Notes: a model not told the origin generated them from the sequence alone. Numbered from the stretch's first letter, positions 1 to 9,096 are shown. The stretch is DNA of 64,000 bases from Flavobacterium granuli (GCF_900129705.1 NZ_FQWO01000002.1:310001-374000); one strand, 5' to 3'. A program made the numbers and translations.

Positions 1-551
1 CAAGTATGAGCTGCTATCACATGTCCATTATCAGCTAAACTTTTAATTTGATCTTTTGTCATATAGTTAGGACGGTTAATGGAGACAGTCATGATAAAAA
101 ACACTCCTTTTAAACCTTGTTTTTTCATTTCTGCAGCTCCTATGGTGAATTGTTCCTCACGGGTATCGTCAAATGTAATCATGACAGGCTTAGTAGGCAA
201 TGGTGCATCATAAACCAAATAATCATAGAGTTGGTCCGGCAAGATGGTTTGATAGCCATTATCATGCAAGGCTTTCATTTGTTCAGCAAAAGCCTCTGGA
301 GTGACGGAATAGGTTTTCATGTCGCTACTGTCTCCGGCTAGAATTTTCCGGATGCGGTGGTAGCATAATACCGGTACTTCTTTTTTGGATAGTATGGTGG
401 CTGAATTAGCCATTTCTAACAATTTAGGCTCTGTTTTTTTCTCGCTAATGGAGGATGTTTTGGAGATTTCCTTGTTGATTTGCGCTTCTTTTTTTTGGCA
501 ACTAAGAACTAGAGAAATACAAATAAAAAAGTAAAATGCAGATTTTTTCAT
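1..551 (-). CDS. Polysaccharide deacetylase family lipoprotein (partial, C-terminus off the window)
   Basis: The frame opens with ATG at 551 and runs off the left edge, giving 183 complete codons. The N-terminus is a lipoprotein signal (a hydrophobic stretch ending LVLSC, so Cys about residue 18). The NodB-type deacetylase domain (PF01522) follows. I can see the metal-site motif TFDD near residue 132 and H-x4-H (HVIAAH, about residues 177-182), which are the usual Asp and two His metal ligands. Members remove N- or O-acetyl groups from surface polysaccharides or peptidoglycan; here the protein should sit in the envelope, anchored by lipid. It lies 25 bp downstream of the lipoprotein gene at 577-1614 on the same strand, so they are probably cotranscribed. 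Substrate cannot be read from the sequence. Confidence 0.85.
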   Translation of the reverse strand, partial: MKKSAFYFFICISLVLSCQKKEAQINKEISKTSSISEKKTEPKLLEMANSATILSKKEVPVLCYHRIRKILAGDSSDMKTYSVTPEAFAEQMKALHDNGYQTILPDQLYDYLVYDAPLPTKPVMITFDDTREEQFTIGAAEMKKQGLKGVFFIMTVSINRPNYMTKDQIKSLADNGHVIAAHT

Positions 552-576
552 ACTTCAAGGTTTAAGGTTTCCCAAT

Positions 577-1614
577 TTATTGGTATTGAATGTAAACGGG
601 TTTTGGAGTAAATTTCAGCAGTTCCTCTGGAGTATACATGCCGTTTGGGTTATTTTTGGTATCATTTTTATAAAATAATTTAAAGCCGGTAAACTGAACA
701 GGTTCTCTATAGATGTAACTTAAATAAGTAGATCTTTTTAGAATTTTACTGCCAAAACCATCCATATCAATCACTAGCTGTACTTCTGGGACTGTTTTTA
801 TTTTTTTATAATTGGTGAGCATACCTTGGGTAAAGCGATGTACAACAAGCACTTTAGGCGCCAACTTATTTTCTCGGACAATTTTTGCGAGAATATCAAT
901 TGCGTCATTGACATCATCAGCGGTAAAACTGCCAATTTTAGTGCCGGGAACTTCTCCATTTTTCAATGAAAATTCAGGATCGATTCCTAAATGAACATGA
1001 GGTAATTTTAAATATTTTTCCAGTTCGCTAACTTCGGTTTTTAGAGAGCTATGTCCCACTTGAATATCCAGAAATACTAAAGCATCGATGGGTTTTGCCC
1101 AATCTAAAATAGTGTCTATTTGTTTAAAAGGCATGCGCATGCGATGCATATTATCCTTTCCGGGTGCACCTTGAGCCGTTACTGCGATATAGTGCAAAGC
1201 AGGAATGGCCTTCATGGTAGAATCTGCGGCTTGCCATTTTGCCACTTCGCCCTGTAATTTTTGGATCATCTCCGCTCTTGGAATTTCTCCCAGAATTCCC
1301 ATTCTTTTAGAATAAAGATTACCGTAAAAGGCTATAATTCTATGGTATGGCAATATAGCGCCGTCTAGTGGATATGGAGTTTTGACAGGCCATCTTCCGG
1401 TAGTGTCTTTATTACTTAGATGAAGTATTCTTTTGTTGTAATCGGCGGTGTCGATTGTGCTAACTGCTTTTTTATTGGCAACATCAGAGGTTACAGCCGT
1501 TTCTGTTTTTGGCTGTTTTTTTGAGTTTACTTCGTCTGCAGCTTTGCCTTTGTTGCAACCGGAAATGCTAAATAAAGTGATCAATATAAGGAAGGCGATA
1601 GCGGAATTTTTCAT
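577..1614 (-). CDS. Unrecognised lipoprotein with a TIM-barrel-like pattern
   Basis: 345 residues. The N-terminus is a lipoprotein signal ending SISGC (Cys about 20), followed by a charged low-complexity linker to about residue 60. I do not recognise the rest with certainty. It shows alternating hydrophobic strands and helices, with strands such as ALVFLDIQVG, VHLGIDPEF, KVLVVHRF, VQLVIDMDGFG and KPVYIQYQ, as expected of a (beta/alpha)8 barrel. The acidic residues in DPEF and DMDG lie at strand ends, where glycosidase-like barrels hold catalytic groups. That is an inference. It is followed after 25 bp by a polysaccharide deacetylase lipoprotein in the same direction, which suggests a shared role in envelope polysaccharide processing. 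Confidence 0.7.
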   Translation of the reverse strand: MKNSAIAFLILITLFSISGCNKGKAADEVNSKKQPKTETAVTSDVANKKAVSTIDTADYNKRILHLSNKDTTGRWPVKTPYPLDGAILPYHRIIAFYGNLYSKRMGILGEIPRAEMIQKLQGEVAKWQAADSTMKAIPALHYIAVTAQGAPGKDNMHRMRMPFKQIDTILDWAKPIDALVFLDIQVGHSSLKTEVSELEKYLKLPHVHLGIDPEFSLKNGEVPGTKIGSFTADDVNDAIDILAKIVRENKLAPKVLVVHRFTQGMLTNYKKIKTVPEVQLVIDMDGFGSKILKRSTYLSYIYREPVQFTGFKLFYKNDTKNNPNGMYTPEELLKFTPKPVYIQYQ

Positions 1615-1690
1615 AAAAATAATCTTCGATTAAACACAAAGGTAAAGCTTTTAATGAACGGGAGATTTATTAGTATAGTATTCTTAATAT

Positions 1691-2809
1691 CTATTTATTA
1701 GGGATTATTTTTAAAATCCCTTTGCTCTCCACAGCCAGGTAAATATAGCCATCCGGACCTTGAGCGACATTGCGCACGCGCCCAATATCTGTTGCTATTT
1801 TTTGTCGTCCAATGATTTTATTTCCGTTTAATTTCAACAGTTCCAGATATTGGAATTTTAAGGAGCCCACAAGCAAATGTCCTTTCCAATCCGGATAGCG
1901 ATCTGAAGTCACAAAAGCCATTCCGCTGGGGGCAATGGATGGCACCCAATAATAGATTGGATTTTCGATTCCTTTTTTTTCTGTTTTAGTGCTGATGTCA
2001 CTACCGTCATAATCGATTCCATAGGTCACAATGGGCCAGCCATAATTGGCTCCTTTTTTTATGATGTTGATTTCATCGCCTCCTTTGGGTCCATGTTCGT
2101 GTTCCCAAATAGCACCCGTAAACGGATTTTTGGCTAATCCTTGGGGGTTGCGGTGTCCATAGGAATAAATCGCTTCTTTACTGCCTTGCTTTCCTACAAA
2201 TGGATTGTCTTTTGGGATGCTTCCGTCATCATTAAGGCGGTATATTTTTCCATTGTCCCTGCTGATGTCTTGTGGGTTAACAAAATGATCTCCGCGTTCT
2301 CCTGCCGAAAAATACAAATATCCGGCATTGTCAAAAACGATTCGGGAACCAAAATGCTGTCCTTTGGTGGTGTTGGGTGAGCATTTATAAAGCGATTGAA
2401 TATTGGTCAGACTTTCATTTTTGAGTTGGGCACGAATGAGTTGGGTATTACCGCCTTTGCCCGTGCCTTCGCTGGAGGCCAGTGTCAGGTAAATCCAGCC
2501 GTTTTTAGCATAATTGGGATGCAAGGCAATGTCAAGTAAACCGCCTTGTCCCTGATTATAAACCTCTGGCACGTTTTTTATTTGTGCTTTTCGACCATTT
2601 TTGATTCGGTATAGTAAACCACTTTTTTCAGTGACTAATAGGGTGCCATCTGGAGTCCAAGCCATTCCCCAAGGAATGGGAATTCCGTTAGCGATGGTTT
2701 CTAATTTATAGTTCTTTACCTCTTCTTGAAGTGGGACATCATTTGGATTGGATTGTGCCTGACAATTAAAAAAAATGAAAGACAGCAAAAAGAATTTAAT
2801 TTTATCCAT
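1691..2809 (-). CDS. PQQ-dependent aldose sugar dehydrogenase (GSDH/YliI family)
   Basis: 372 residues with a signal peptide ending in a Cys (FFFNCQAQ), so probably a lipoprotein. The body is a six-bladed beta-propeller of the glucose/sorbosone dehydrogenase family (PF07995). Visible family motifs are PWGMAWTPDG near the start, GGLLDIALHPNY, HFGSRIVFDNAGYLYFSAGERG, YSYGHRNPQGLA and EHEHGPKGGDEIN, followed by GANYGWP. These cover the propeller strands and the conserved His/Asp around the PQQ and calcium sites. The length matches soluble aldose sugar dehydrogenases. The enzyme oxidises aldoses at C1 in the periplasm, passing electrons to an acceptor. PQQ biosynthesis genes are not in the window, so cofactor supply is unknown. 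Confidence 0.88.
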   Translation of the reverse strand: MDKIKFFLLSFIFFNCQAQSNPNDVPLQEEVKNYKLETIANGIPIPWGMAWTPDGTLLVTEKSGLLYRIKNGRKAQIKNVPEVYNQGQGGLLDIALHPNYAKNGWIYLTLASSEGTGKGGNTQLIRAQLKNESLTNIQSLYKCSPNTTKGQHFGSRIVFDNAGYLYFSAGERGDHFVNPQDISRDNGKIYRLNDDGSIPKDNPFVGKQGSKEAIYSYGHRNPQGLAKNPFTGAIWEHEHGPKGGDEINIIKKGANYGWPIVTYGIDYDGSDISTKTEKKGIENPIYYWVPSIAPSGMAFVTSDRYPDWKGHLLVGSLKFQYLELLKLNGNKIIGRQKIATDIGRVRNVAQGPDGYIYLAVESKGILKIIPNK

Positions 2810-2905
2810 GATTTTATTTTTTGGTACAAGCTTGATTTAAAGATAGTAAAAGAAAATCATTGGCTGGCTTTTTTTAGGATTTTGAAGGTTTATTTTATTG
2901 GAAAT

Positions 2906-2936
2906 AAAAAAAGACCATCCAGAAGGACGGTCTTTT
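2906..2936 (-). terminator. Rho-independent terminator of the cytochrome c peroxidase gene
   Basis: A 12-bp stem with one mismatch (AAAAGACCATCC against GGACGGTCTTTT) has a four-base loop. On the minus strand it is followed by a run of T. A second small hairpin, GCTACTCT/AGAGTAGC, lies at 2942-2966. Confidence 0.75.
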
Positions 2937-3015
2937 AAGGGGCTACTCTTAGAACAATAGAGTAGCAAATAAAAACAACGTTTATTTTTTTAAGCTTTAA
3001 AGAAGCTTTTAGGAG

Positions 3016-4836
3016 TTAGTGTTGGTATTTTTCATCAGTCAGCGTTTCCATGAAAGCGATTAATGCTTTTTTTTCTTTTTCCGTCAGATTCAGTTTTTCT
3101 GAAGACAAACTTTGATTGTCAACGATAGTTCCAGAGCCTTGGCCTCCGCCTTTATTGTAAAAATCGATTACTTCTTCTAAAGTCGAGAATACTCCGTTGT
3201 GCATGTAAGGCGCAGTTATCGCAGCGTTTCTAACGGTTGGTGTTTTGAAAGCATTTTTTAATTGCGGCATTTGATGTTGTGTGTATCTTCCTAAATCGGG
3301 ACTTATTTTTAAACTGTTTTTTTCTGCGGGTGTACCGATAATCTCGTGTTCGCTTGTATTAAATTTTGGAGGAACTGTTCCGTTGAATAAAGGAATGAAA
3401 TGGCAAGTAGCACATTTGGCCTTTCCTGAAAAAAGATTGAAACCTAGTTTTTCTTCGGAAGTTAAATCAGTTGATTCCCCGCGAATGTATTTGTCAAATT
3501 TACTGTCGAATGCATTTAGGGAACGAATATAACTCGCCAAGGCATTTTGAATTTGCCATTGCTCTATTTTATTTGATTTTGGGAATGCTGCTTGAAATGA
3601 CTTCAGATAGTTTTTATCCTTATTTAAATGTTCTGTAATTTCCGATATGTTGCCATGCATCTCCTCTTTGTTTTGAATGACATCAGTGCTTTGTTTCTCC
3701 AAATCCAATTGGCGCATGTCCCAAAACTGGGCGTTCTGCAAGGATGCATACGTCAAAGTGGGTGTGTTTCGACTCAGACGGCCTCCTTGTAAGGACTTAT
3801 TGGTTTTTAAATTATCTGTAAATGCCAAATCGGGCTTATGACAAGAAGAACAGCTTCTGGTTTTGTCCTTCGAAAAGGAATTTTCATTAAAAAGTTGTTT
3901 TCCCAAGGCTGCTTTTTGGTCAGTATATTGGTATTCTTTTGAAGGAATGAACGCATTTACATCAAAGGCATCTTTGTCAAAAATAGACGCAGCATTTGGG
4001 TTTACCACATTGTTTTTGTCTATGTTTTTTATAGCATTTGTTTTCTGAAATGAAATTAGATTTTTGTGGATTGGATTCAAGAAATTCTTGATAAAATAAG
4101 CCCTGTCGAAAGTGTTAAAATCCGAATTGGAATGGCAATATTCTTCTGCCTGAAGACACAAATCCTTTATTTTTTGTTCTATTTGTTTTGATTTTGCTCC
4201 TTTGTAATCCATTTTGTCAATCAAAATACCTAAAGCATTCAAGCTTGTTTTTGTTTCCGGGATAGATTGCAGGGCGATAGGAGAATCAAATCCAGTGATT
4301 CCCAGTGCAAGAATGCGGTTGATTTGCATTTTGGCTGCGTCTATAACGAAATCATCCGAAATGGTGATTGCGCTCAAACTTTGTCTTACCTGATTCAAAT
4401 TAGCTTTAATCATTTTAATTTCTCGAACTAAATCGACTTTGTTTTTAGGCTCATAATTTGGATACAACAGTTCTTCTATAACTTGAAAGCCATTTGGAGG
4501 CAAAAATTTATTTTCGGCAACTTCTAGTTCGTCTAGAGCGGGACCATTAATGAATCGCGCCGGATCTGGCGTAAAATATTCCACTGCCCATTCTATTTTT
4601 TTATAGGATAGTCTAGTAGATTTGAAAGCGTCCCTAAGCTTTTTTTGATCCGTTTCTTTTTCGGCAATCTGTAGAAATTCATTTGTTTTTAGTTCAAATT
4701 TTTCAACATCTGCCAGTAGTTCCTCTTGGATACTTAGACGGCTATATTCTTTTTCACAACCAAAGAGCACAAGTGCAAGAGTGAAGTTGAGAATAAAAAT
4801 AATTTTTTTAGTACAAATGCTTTTAGAGAATTTCAT
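3016..4836 (-). CDS. Di-heme cytochrome c peroxidase (MauG/CcpA-like) with imelysin-like N-terminal half
   Basis: 606 residues, clearly longer than the 320-400 of typical bacterial di-heme peroxidases. A lipoprotein signal ends LVLFGC. Residues about 35-260 are helical and carry NGPALDELE and GFQVIEELLYP, which resemble the G-x3-IE helix of imelysin/EfeO-type proteins; this assignment is an inference. The C-terminal part holds two c-type heme motifs, CSSCH (about 328) and CATCH (about 473), and the late APYMHNG motif typical of MauG-like peroxidases. Members use H2O2 or high-valent heme chemistry in the periplasm. The PhoX-like gene upstream is separated by its own terminator, so the two are probably separate transcripts. 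Confidence 0.85.
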   Translation of the reverse strand: MKFSKSICTKKIIFILNFTLALVLFGCEKEYSRLSIQEELLADVEKFELKTNEFLQIAEKETDQKKLRDAFKSTRLSYKKIEWAVEYFTPDPARFINGPALDELEVAENKFLPPNGFQVIEELLYPNYEPKNKVDLVREIKMIKANLNQVRQSLSAITISDDFVIDAAKMQINRILALGITGFDSPIALQSIPETKTSLNALGILIDKMDYKGAKSKQIEQKIKDLCLQAEEYCHSNSDFNTFDRAYFIKNFLNPIHKNLISFQKTNAIKNIDKNNVVNPNAASIFDKDAFDVNAFIPSKEYQYTDQKAALGKQLFNENSFSKDKTRSCSSCHKPDLAFTDNLKTNKSLQGGRLSRNTPTLTYASLQNAQFWDMRQLDLEKQSTDVIQNKEEMHGNISEITEHLNKDKNYLKSFQAAFPKSNKIEQWQIQNALASYIRSLNAFDSKFDKYIRGESTDLTSEEKLGFNLFSGKAKCATCHFIPLFNGTVPPKFNTSEHEIIGTPAEKNSLKISPDLGRYTQHQMPQLKNAFKTPTVRNAAITAPYMHNGVFSTLEEVIDFYNKGGGQGSGTIVDNQSLSSEKLNLTEKEKKALIAFMETLTDEKYQH

Positions 4837-4850
4837 TTCAGGTAAAATAA

Positions 4851-4886
4851 AAACAAAGGCAACCCTTGACAGAGTTGTCTTTGTTT
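4851..4886 (-). terminator. Terminator of the PhoX-like gene
   Basis: A stem AAACAAAGGCAAC against GTTGTCTTTGTTT (one mismatch) is followed on the minus strand by a T-rich tail. It sits between the PhoX-like gene and the peroxidase gene. Confidence 0.7.
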
Positions 4887-4900
4887 ATGGGTATCAAAAA

Positions 4901-6373
4901 TTATTTTTGTACGTTTCTGATAATTACGGTTTGACCTCCTTCTTTATTGGTGTTTACACCGCTTCCGTCAGGATTTAAGAAAGCATCTTTTTGCCAAGTG
5001 TGAGGGTGAATGTTTACAATAAATGTATTTGGCACTCCTATTACATCAGAGATGTCTTCCATAGCTCCATATTCCCAACTTCCCAGTTTAGTAGTTCCGG
5101 TTTGATTGTAGGTTGCATTCCAAACGGCATCGTCTCTTTTATGATTCATGGTCAACCATGGTTTGTTTACTTTTGTAGCAATATTGTATTGCCAGATATA
5201 AGAGTCGTGTTTTGCATTTGCATAGTAAGAATCTCCATCCTCTTGGATGTAAACATAATTCTCAGTCACGCAGATATTATCTGGATTGATGATTCCGGTT
5301 CCGGGAGTCGAATCGCCTTCAACTACCAATTCTAATTTTCCTGCTAATGGACTATTCTCGTTTAAGACCAATTTGTATACTCTGCCCCACATGGTATATC
5401 CGGCAACTGGAGCGCCACCACTGGCTTGACCTGTAGCTGTAAAATAGATTTCTCTGTTGTTTTTAGCAGAACCTTTTCTGTAATCTACATCTTCAACTCT
5501 TGAAAAACGGATTGCGCCTAAATTATTTACGGCAGTATTAATAGCAGCTCCTGTTATGTTTTTGGCATTTGGAATCTCCACAAATGACACATCAAAAGAG
5601 TTGCCTACAGTCATGGAAGTTTCAGCTTGCACTCCGTCATTTCTTTTTAAGGCATATAATTTACCGTTAGTAAGGTCGCCAACAACATCGCTTACATACA
5701 TGATAACTTGTCCTGCACTCGTATGATCGGTTGAATAACTTTGGTCTTCACCAATAAGAATTACTGTTTTGCCGGAATAAGCTGCTTTCGTAAGCGGAAC
5801 AGCATTTTCCATACTCGCTTTTCCTAAGGCTGGTAAAACACGGTCTGTTCTGCTTTTTTGGCTGCTTAAGCTGAAAGGATCAATGCCGTGCACCATACTT
5901 TCTTCGCCACTTTCTCCAGCGGTTAAAAATAGTGGGCCAAATCCGTGAATTGCCGGAGTGGCCAAAGTTGCAGAACACAAACGGGTCATGCCTCCAATTC
6001 CGTCAACGATATAATCTCCTTTTACCGGTTTTAGGGTTTTGTCAAAATAGACTCTGGAAACCGATTTTAATATTTCATGGTTCGTAATCATCATGTAACC
6101 GTCCCCGTTTGGATCTTTCATAAATCCTGCTCCATCAGGTTGTGCTCCATAAACGAAACCAGGTGATTGTGCCAATACATCAGTACTGCTGATTAATGAA
6201 GTAATCTTTAGGTTTTCGAAACCTTCTTTGGCTACCACCAAAGCAGGCATAGATGAGCTGTTAAAATCAATCAAAGGATTCGGTTTGCTCTCGTTAGTGT
6301 CATTTTGGCAACTTACAGCCGCTAAGCTTACGACAGATAAAAGTCCGAGTTGTTTCAGATAATTAAATTTCAT
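4901..6373 (-). CDS. PhoX-like (DUF839) secreted beta-propeller lipoprotein
   Basis: 490 residues. The signal peptide ends AAVSC, a lipobox, and there is no twin-arginine motif, although many true PhoX alkaline phosphatases are Tat substrates. Family hints are MITNHE near residue 95, GGMTRLCSAT, the acidic GESGEESMVHG segment, and PDNICVTENYVYIQEDG near residue 365, which matches the PhoX pattern of a PDN motif followed by a strand and an acidic metal ligand (PF05787). Known members are calcium- and iron-dependent phosphomonoesterases. Activity here is inferred from family resemblance only; it could be a non-enzymatic propeller. It has its own terminator. Confidence 0.65.
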   Translation of the reverse strand: MKFNYLKQLGLLSVVSLAAVSCQNDTNESKPNPLIDFNSSSMPALVVAKEGFENLKITSLISSTDVLAQSPGFVYGAQPDGAGFMKDPNGDGYMMITNHEILKSVSRVYFDKTLKPVKGDYIVDGIGGMTRLCSATLATPAIHGFGPLFLTAGESGEESMVHGIDPFSLSSQKSRTDRVLPALGKASMENAVPLTKAAYSGKTVILIGEDQSYSTDHTSAGQVIMYVSDVVGDLTNGKLYALKRNDGVQAETSMTVGNSFDVSFVEIPNAKNITGAAINTAVNNLGAIRFSRVEDVDYRKGSAKNNREIYFTATGQASGGAPVAGYTMWGRVYKLVLNENSPLAGKLELVVEGDSTPGTGIINPDNICVTENYVYIQEDGDSYYANAKHDSYIWQYNIATKVNKPWLTMNHKRDDAVWNATYNQTGTTKLGSWEYGAMEDISDVIGVPNTFIVNIHPHTWQKDAFLNPDGSGVNTNKEGGQTVIIRNVQK

Positions 6374-7307
6374 GATTCTTTTTTTGAATTAATTTTTTTA
6401 CAAAGAAACAGTGAAGAAATCGGAAAGAGGTTATGAGACTTTATGGAAATAGTGACTATTTCGTTAAGTGTAGGTAAGGAGAATATTACCAAGTTAATTT
6501 TGAGTAAATAGAAACAGAAGGAGGTTTTTTTAATCAATGCTGTCGTAATCGTTTTGTCCTTATGATAAAGAACGAACAATGAAAAACAGAAAATTCAATT
6601 TCGTTCAGCTCAGGGCAACTATTTTTCAAGCTTGATTTTTACCGCTCAATAACTTTTAAAATTGATCTGAAGTAAAGCCATCGATTGTTCATTTTTGTAG
6701 GACAAATTGAGCTTACTAAGCCACAATAAGCTAATCTTTTAAAAAGTCTTTAATCATAAGAAAAAACATATAAATTTATACTTTTAGACTAAAAAACAAC
6801 ATAAAATCACCAAACGGATAATGCATAGTTAAAGCATGGATAGTGTATGGATAAAGCATGGATAGTGTATGACTGATGTATCAAAACTGGAAAGCAGTAA
6901 TAAAACACTAAAAAAGAACCAACCTAAGCACTAAAAATGACTTGTCGAATTCCTACAAAAAACCACTTAAGACGGATAAGGAATAATTAGAAAAACAGAA
7001 GCTTTTAAATCAAAATTCAGAGGAGTGAGGAATATTGAATTTTGCCTCTTTAGGCTAACTTCAATTTATGCATAATTTTTGAAATTCCACAGCTTTTCGC
7101 ATTGATTCGTTTTCTGTTGTCATAACTTTTGAGTTTAAGTCAGACATACAATTCGGATTATAAAATGGTAACCTCAAGATTTTTTATGGTAACCTTTATG
7201 GATACCTTTTTTTCTCAAAATAAGCTGTCAAAGTTGTCAAATGACAAAATCTTCATTTTATAATAAAACATCGTGAAGTCTCGCTTTCATTACCGCCTTA
7301 AAACAAA
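6374..7307. other. Gene-poor intergenic stretch with short repeats
   Basis: About 930 bp without a convincing gene. The only longer frame (6370-6579, minus) overlaps the PhoX-like start and has no family character. The stretch contains a 22-bp-period direct repeat at 6831-6871 and three spaced copies of ATGG(T/A)(A/T)ACCT at 7165-7174, 7186-7195 and 7198-7207. It should also hold the promoter of the PhoX-like gene, which I could not pin down. Confidence 0.5.
6831..6871. repeat. Two-copy direct repeat, 22-bp period
   Basis: AAAGCATGGATAGTGTATG occurs perfectly twice, at 6831-6849 and 6853-6871, separated by three bases. A degenerate partial copy (GGATAATGCATAG) lies just upstream. The role is unknown; it could be a paired protein-binding site. 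Confidence 0.8.
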
Positions 7308-7337
7308 AAAAGCCACTCAATTTCTTGAATGGCTTTT
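7308..7337 (-). terminator. Terminator downstream of tRNA-Asn
   Basis: A stem AAAAGCCACTCAA against TTGAATGGCTTTT with one mismatch is followed on the minus strand by a T run. It starts five bases after the tRNA 3' end. Confidence 0.75.
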
Positions 7338-7342
7338 GAAAG

Positions 7343-7416
7343 CTCCCCCTCTTGGGCTCGAACCAAGGACCCTCTGATTAACAGTCAGATGCTCTAACCA
7401 ACTGAGCTAAGGAGGA
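7343..7416 (-). tRNA. tRNA-Asn (GTT)
   Basis: The minus strand folds into a full cloverleaf of 74 nt. The acceptor TCCTCCT pairs with AGGGGGA, with one G-U pair. The D-arm is GCTC/GAGC. The anticodon stem TCTGA/TCAGA encloses loop CTGTTAA with anticodon GTT. The T-arm CTTGG/CCAAG has loop TTCGAGC, and the discriminator base is G. CCA is not encoded. A terminator follows directly, so it is a single-gene transcript. Confidence 0.97.
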
Positions 7417-7549
7417 AACTGTATATTTTAAATGTAATTAAGAACGTTTTGTTGTGCTTTAGTTGATGTTGTTTGTTCGTCTAAGCGGTTGCAAAGATAG
7501 GCTATCATTTGGTTTCTGCAAATAAAAATCAAACTTTTTTTAATTTTTT

Positions 7550-8893
7550 TTACTTGCCAATAATCGCTTTGTAAATATCGTTTCCATTAGCAAATAGAAG
7601 CAGTGTTATAAGTAAAACAAAACCAACCATTTGGGCGTTTTCTAGAAATTTATCGCTCGGTTTCTTGCCGGAAATAATTTCGTATAATAAAAACATTACA
7701 TGACCTCCATCAAGCGCCGGAATAGGCAATAAGTTCATTACTCCAAGCATAATTGATAGTAAAGCCGTGATAGACCAGAAAACTTCCCAGCTCCATGTAC
7801 TCGGAAAAATATCAAATATGGCTTTAAAACCGCCTACTTGTTTGTACGCCTTGGTTTCAGGGTTGAAAATCATTTTCAATTGTTTTCCATAACCTACTAA
7901 TTGGTCTTTTCCTTTGGTAATTCCCACTGGAATGGATTCCATGAAACTAAAGTCTTGTTTGCTTACTTTATAGTACCCTAATTTCTCTAATGATTCCATG
8001 CTTATACCGCCTAGATTTACTCCTAGCGTACCTTCTTTAGAAACTTTTACAGTGATGCTTTCCTCTTTTTGATTGCGCAATACAATTGCAGGAATGGTTT
8101 TTCCTTTGTTATTTTCTAAAATCAATTTTGCTTCATCGATATATTTCGTTTTTTGACCGTTTAGAGAAAGGACTAAATCTTTTGCTTGTAATGCTTTATT
8201 TGGTGATTCCTCACTTACGGCACCGATTGCAAACGGCATTCTGATACCTACTATAGGTGTTTTTTCAATTTTAGATAATTGATCTACAAAGTCATTCGGC
8301 ATTTTTATAGACTGTTCAATTCCGTTCCTTTCGATAAGAACCTCTTTGGCCATAATAATTTTCATATTGATGTCGTTGTCAAACTTGATGATTTTTGTGC
8401 CATCAACGGCCAAAATTTTATCACCCGTTTTGAAACCGGCATTTTGCATGACTTGGTTGTCGATTAAAAGACCGTCTTTCAAATCAGCATTGGCAATATA
8501 GGTGTCGCCATAAGCAAAGGCCATCCCGATATAAATAATGAAAGCCAAAATAAAATTGACCGTCACACCACCCAACATGATAATCAAACGTTGGTAAGCG
8601 GGTTTGGAACGAAATTCCCATGGTTGCGGTGGCAAAGCCATTTGTTCCTTGTCCATGCTCTCGTCAATCATTCCGGAAATTTTAACATATCCGCCTAGAG
8701 GCAACCAACCGATTCCGTATTCGGTTTCGCCAATTTTCTTTTTTATAAGGGAATATTTCACGTCAAAAAATAAGTAGAATTTTTCGACTCTGGTTTTGAA
8801 TAGTTTAGCAGGAATAAAATGTCCTAATTCGTGAAGTATAATAAGTAATGATAAACTCAATAAAAATTGAGAAAGCTTGATAAATAGATCCAT
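7550..8893 (-). CDS. rseP: RIP metalloprotease RseP (site-2 protease)
   Basis: 447 residues, the usual length. The first transmembrane helix carries the zinc motif HELGH at residues 21-25. The third ligand region, NLLPIPALDGGH, lies near residue 390 and corresponds to the conserved NPDG-type motif. Between them are a second helix and PDZ domains (about 110-300), including the IVG-type strands PIVGIRMPF and LGVNLGG. The enzyme cuts transmembrane anti-sigma factors and signal peptides within the inner membrane after a first site-1 cleavage, which links envelope stress to transcription. It stands alone here, with a good promoter 30-60 bp upstream. No partner anti-sigma factor is visible nearby. 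Confidence 0.95.
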   Translation of the reverse strand: MDLFIKLSQFLLSLSLLIILHELGHFIPAKLFKTRVEKFYLFFDVKYSLIKKKIGETEYGIGWLPLGGYVKISGMIDESMDKEQMALPPQPWEFRSKPAYQRLIIMLGGVTVNFILAFIIYIGMAFAYGDTYIANADLKDGLLIDNQVMQNAGFKTGDKILAVDGTKIIKFDNDINMKIIMAKEVLIERNGIEQSIKMPNDFVDQLSKIEKTPIVGIRMPFAIGAVSEESPNKALQAKDLVLSLNGQKTKYIDEAKLILENNKGKTIPAIVLRNQKEESITVKVSKEGTLGVNLGGISMESLEKLGYYKVSKQDFSFMESIPVGITKGKDQLVGYGKQLKMIFNPETKAYKQVGGFKAIFDIFPSTWSWEVFWSITALLSIMLGVMNLLPIPALDGGHVMFLLYEIISGKKPSDKFLENAQMVGFVLLITLLLFANGNDIYKAIIGK

Positions 8894-8922
8894 TTTTTAA
8901 TTTTAATTCTTTTTACAACTCA

Positions 8923-8956
8923 CAAAAGTAAGGTTTTCTATTTGTTTTATTGACAA
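8923..8956 (-). promoter_or_regulatory. Predicted rseP promoter (Bacteroidota type)
   Basis: Reading the minus strand, TACTTTTG (8930-8923) matches the -7 consensus TAnnTTTG. TTG at 8956-8954 is a -33 match at 23 bp spacing, the upper end of the range reported for Flavobacterium promoters. Confidence 0.6.
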
Positions 8957-9096
8957 TTATTGTTCCAGAGCATTTTAAAAGTTTGTTAATTAAATCGAAT
9001 TTGAATCCTTAGTTTCAATTATGTCCTGTAACTTTACTTTTTTCGAAAATTAAGCTCCCTTTTTTTAGATTTAAATTACTTTAAAAATTCAGTATT

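Noticed and set aside
6370..6579. 69-residue minus-strand frame next to the PhoX-like start
   Set aside because: It overlaps the PhoX-like gene's start, has no recognisable family character and lies in A+T-rich sequence; most likely chance.
6831..6871. CRISPR-like array
   Set aside because: Only two repeat copies with three-base spacing; no spacers and no cas genes anywhere in the window.
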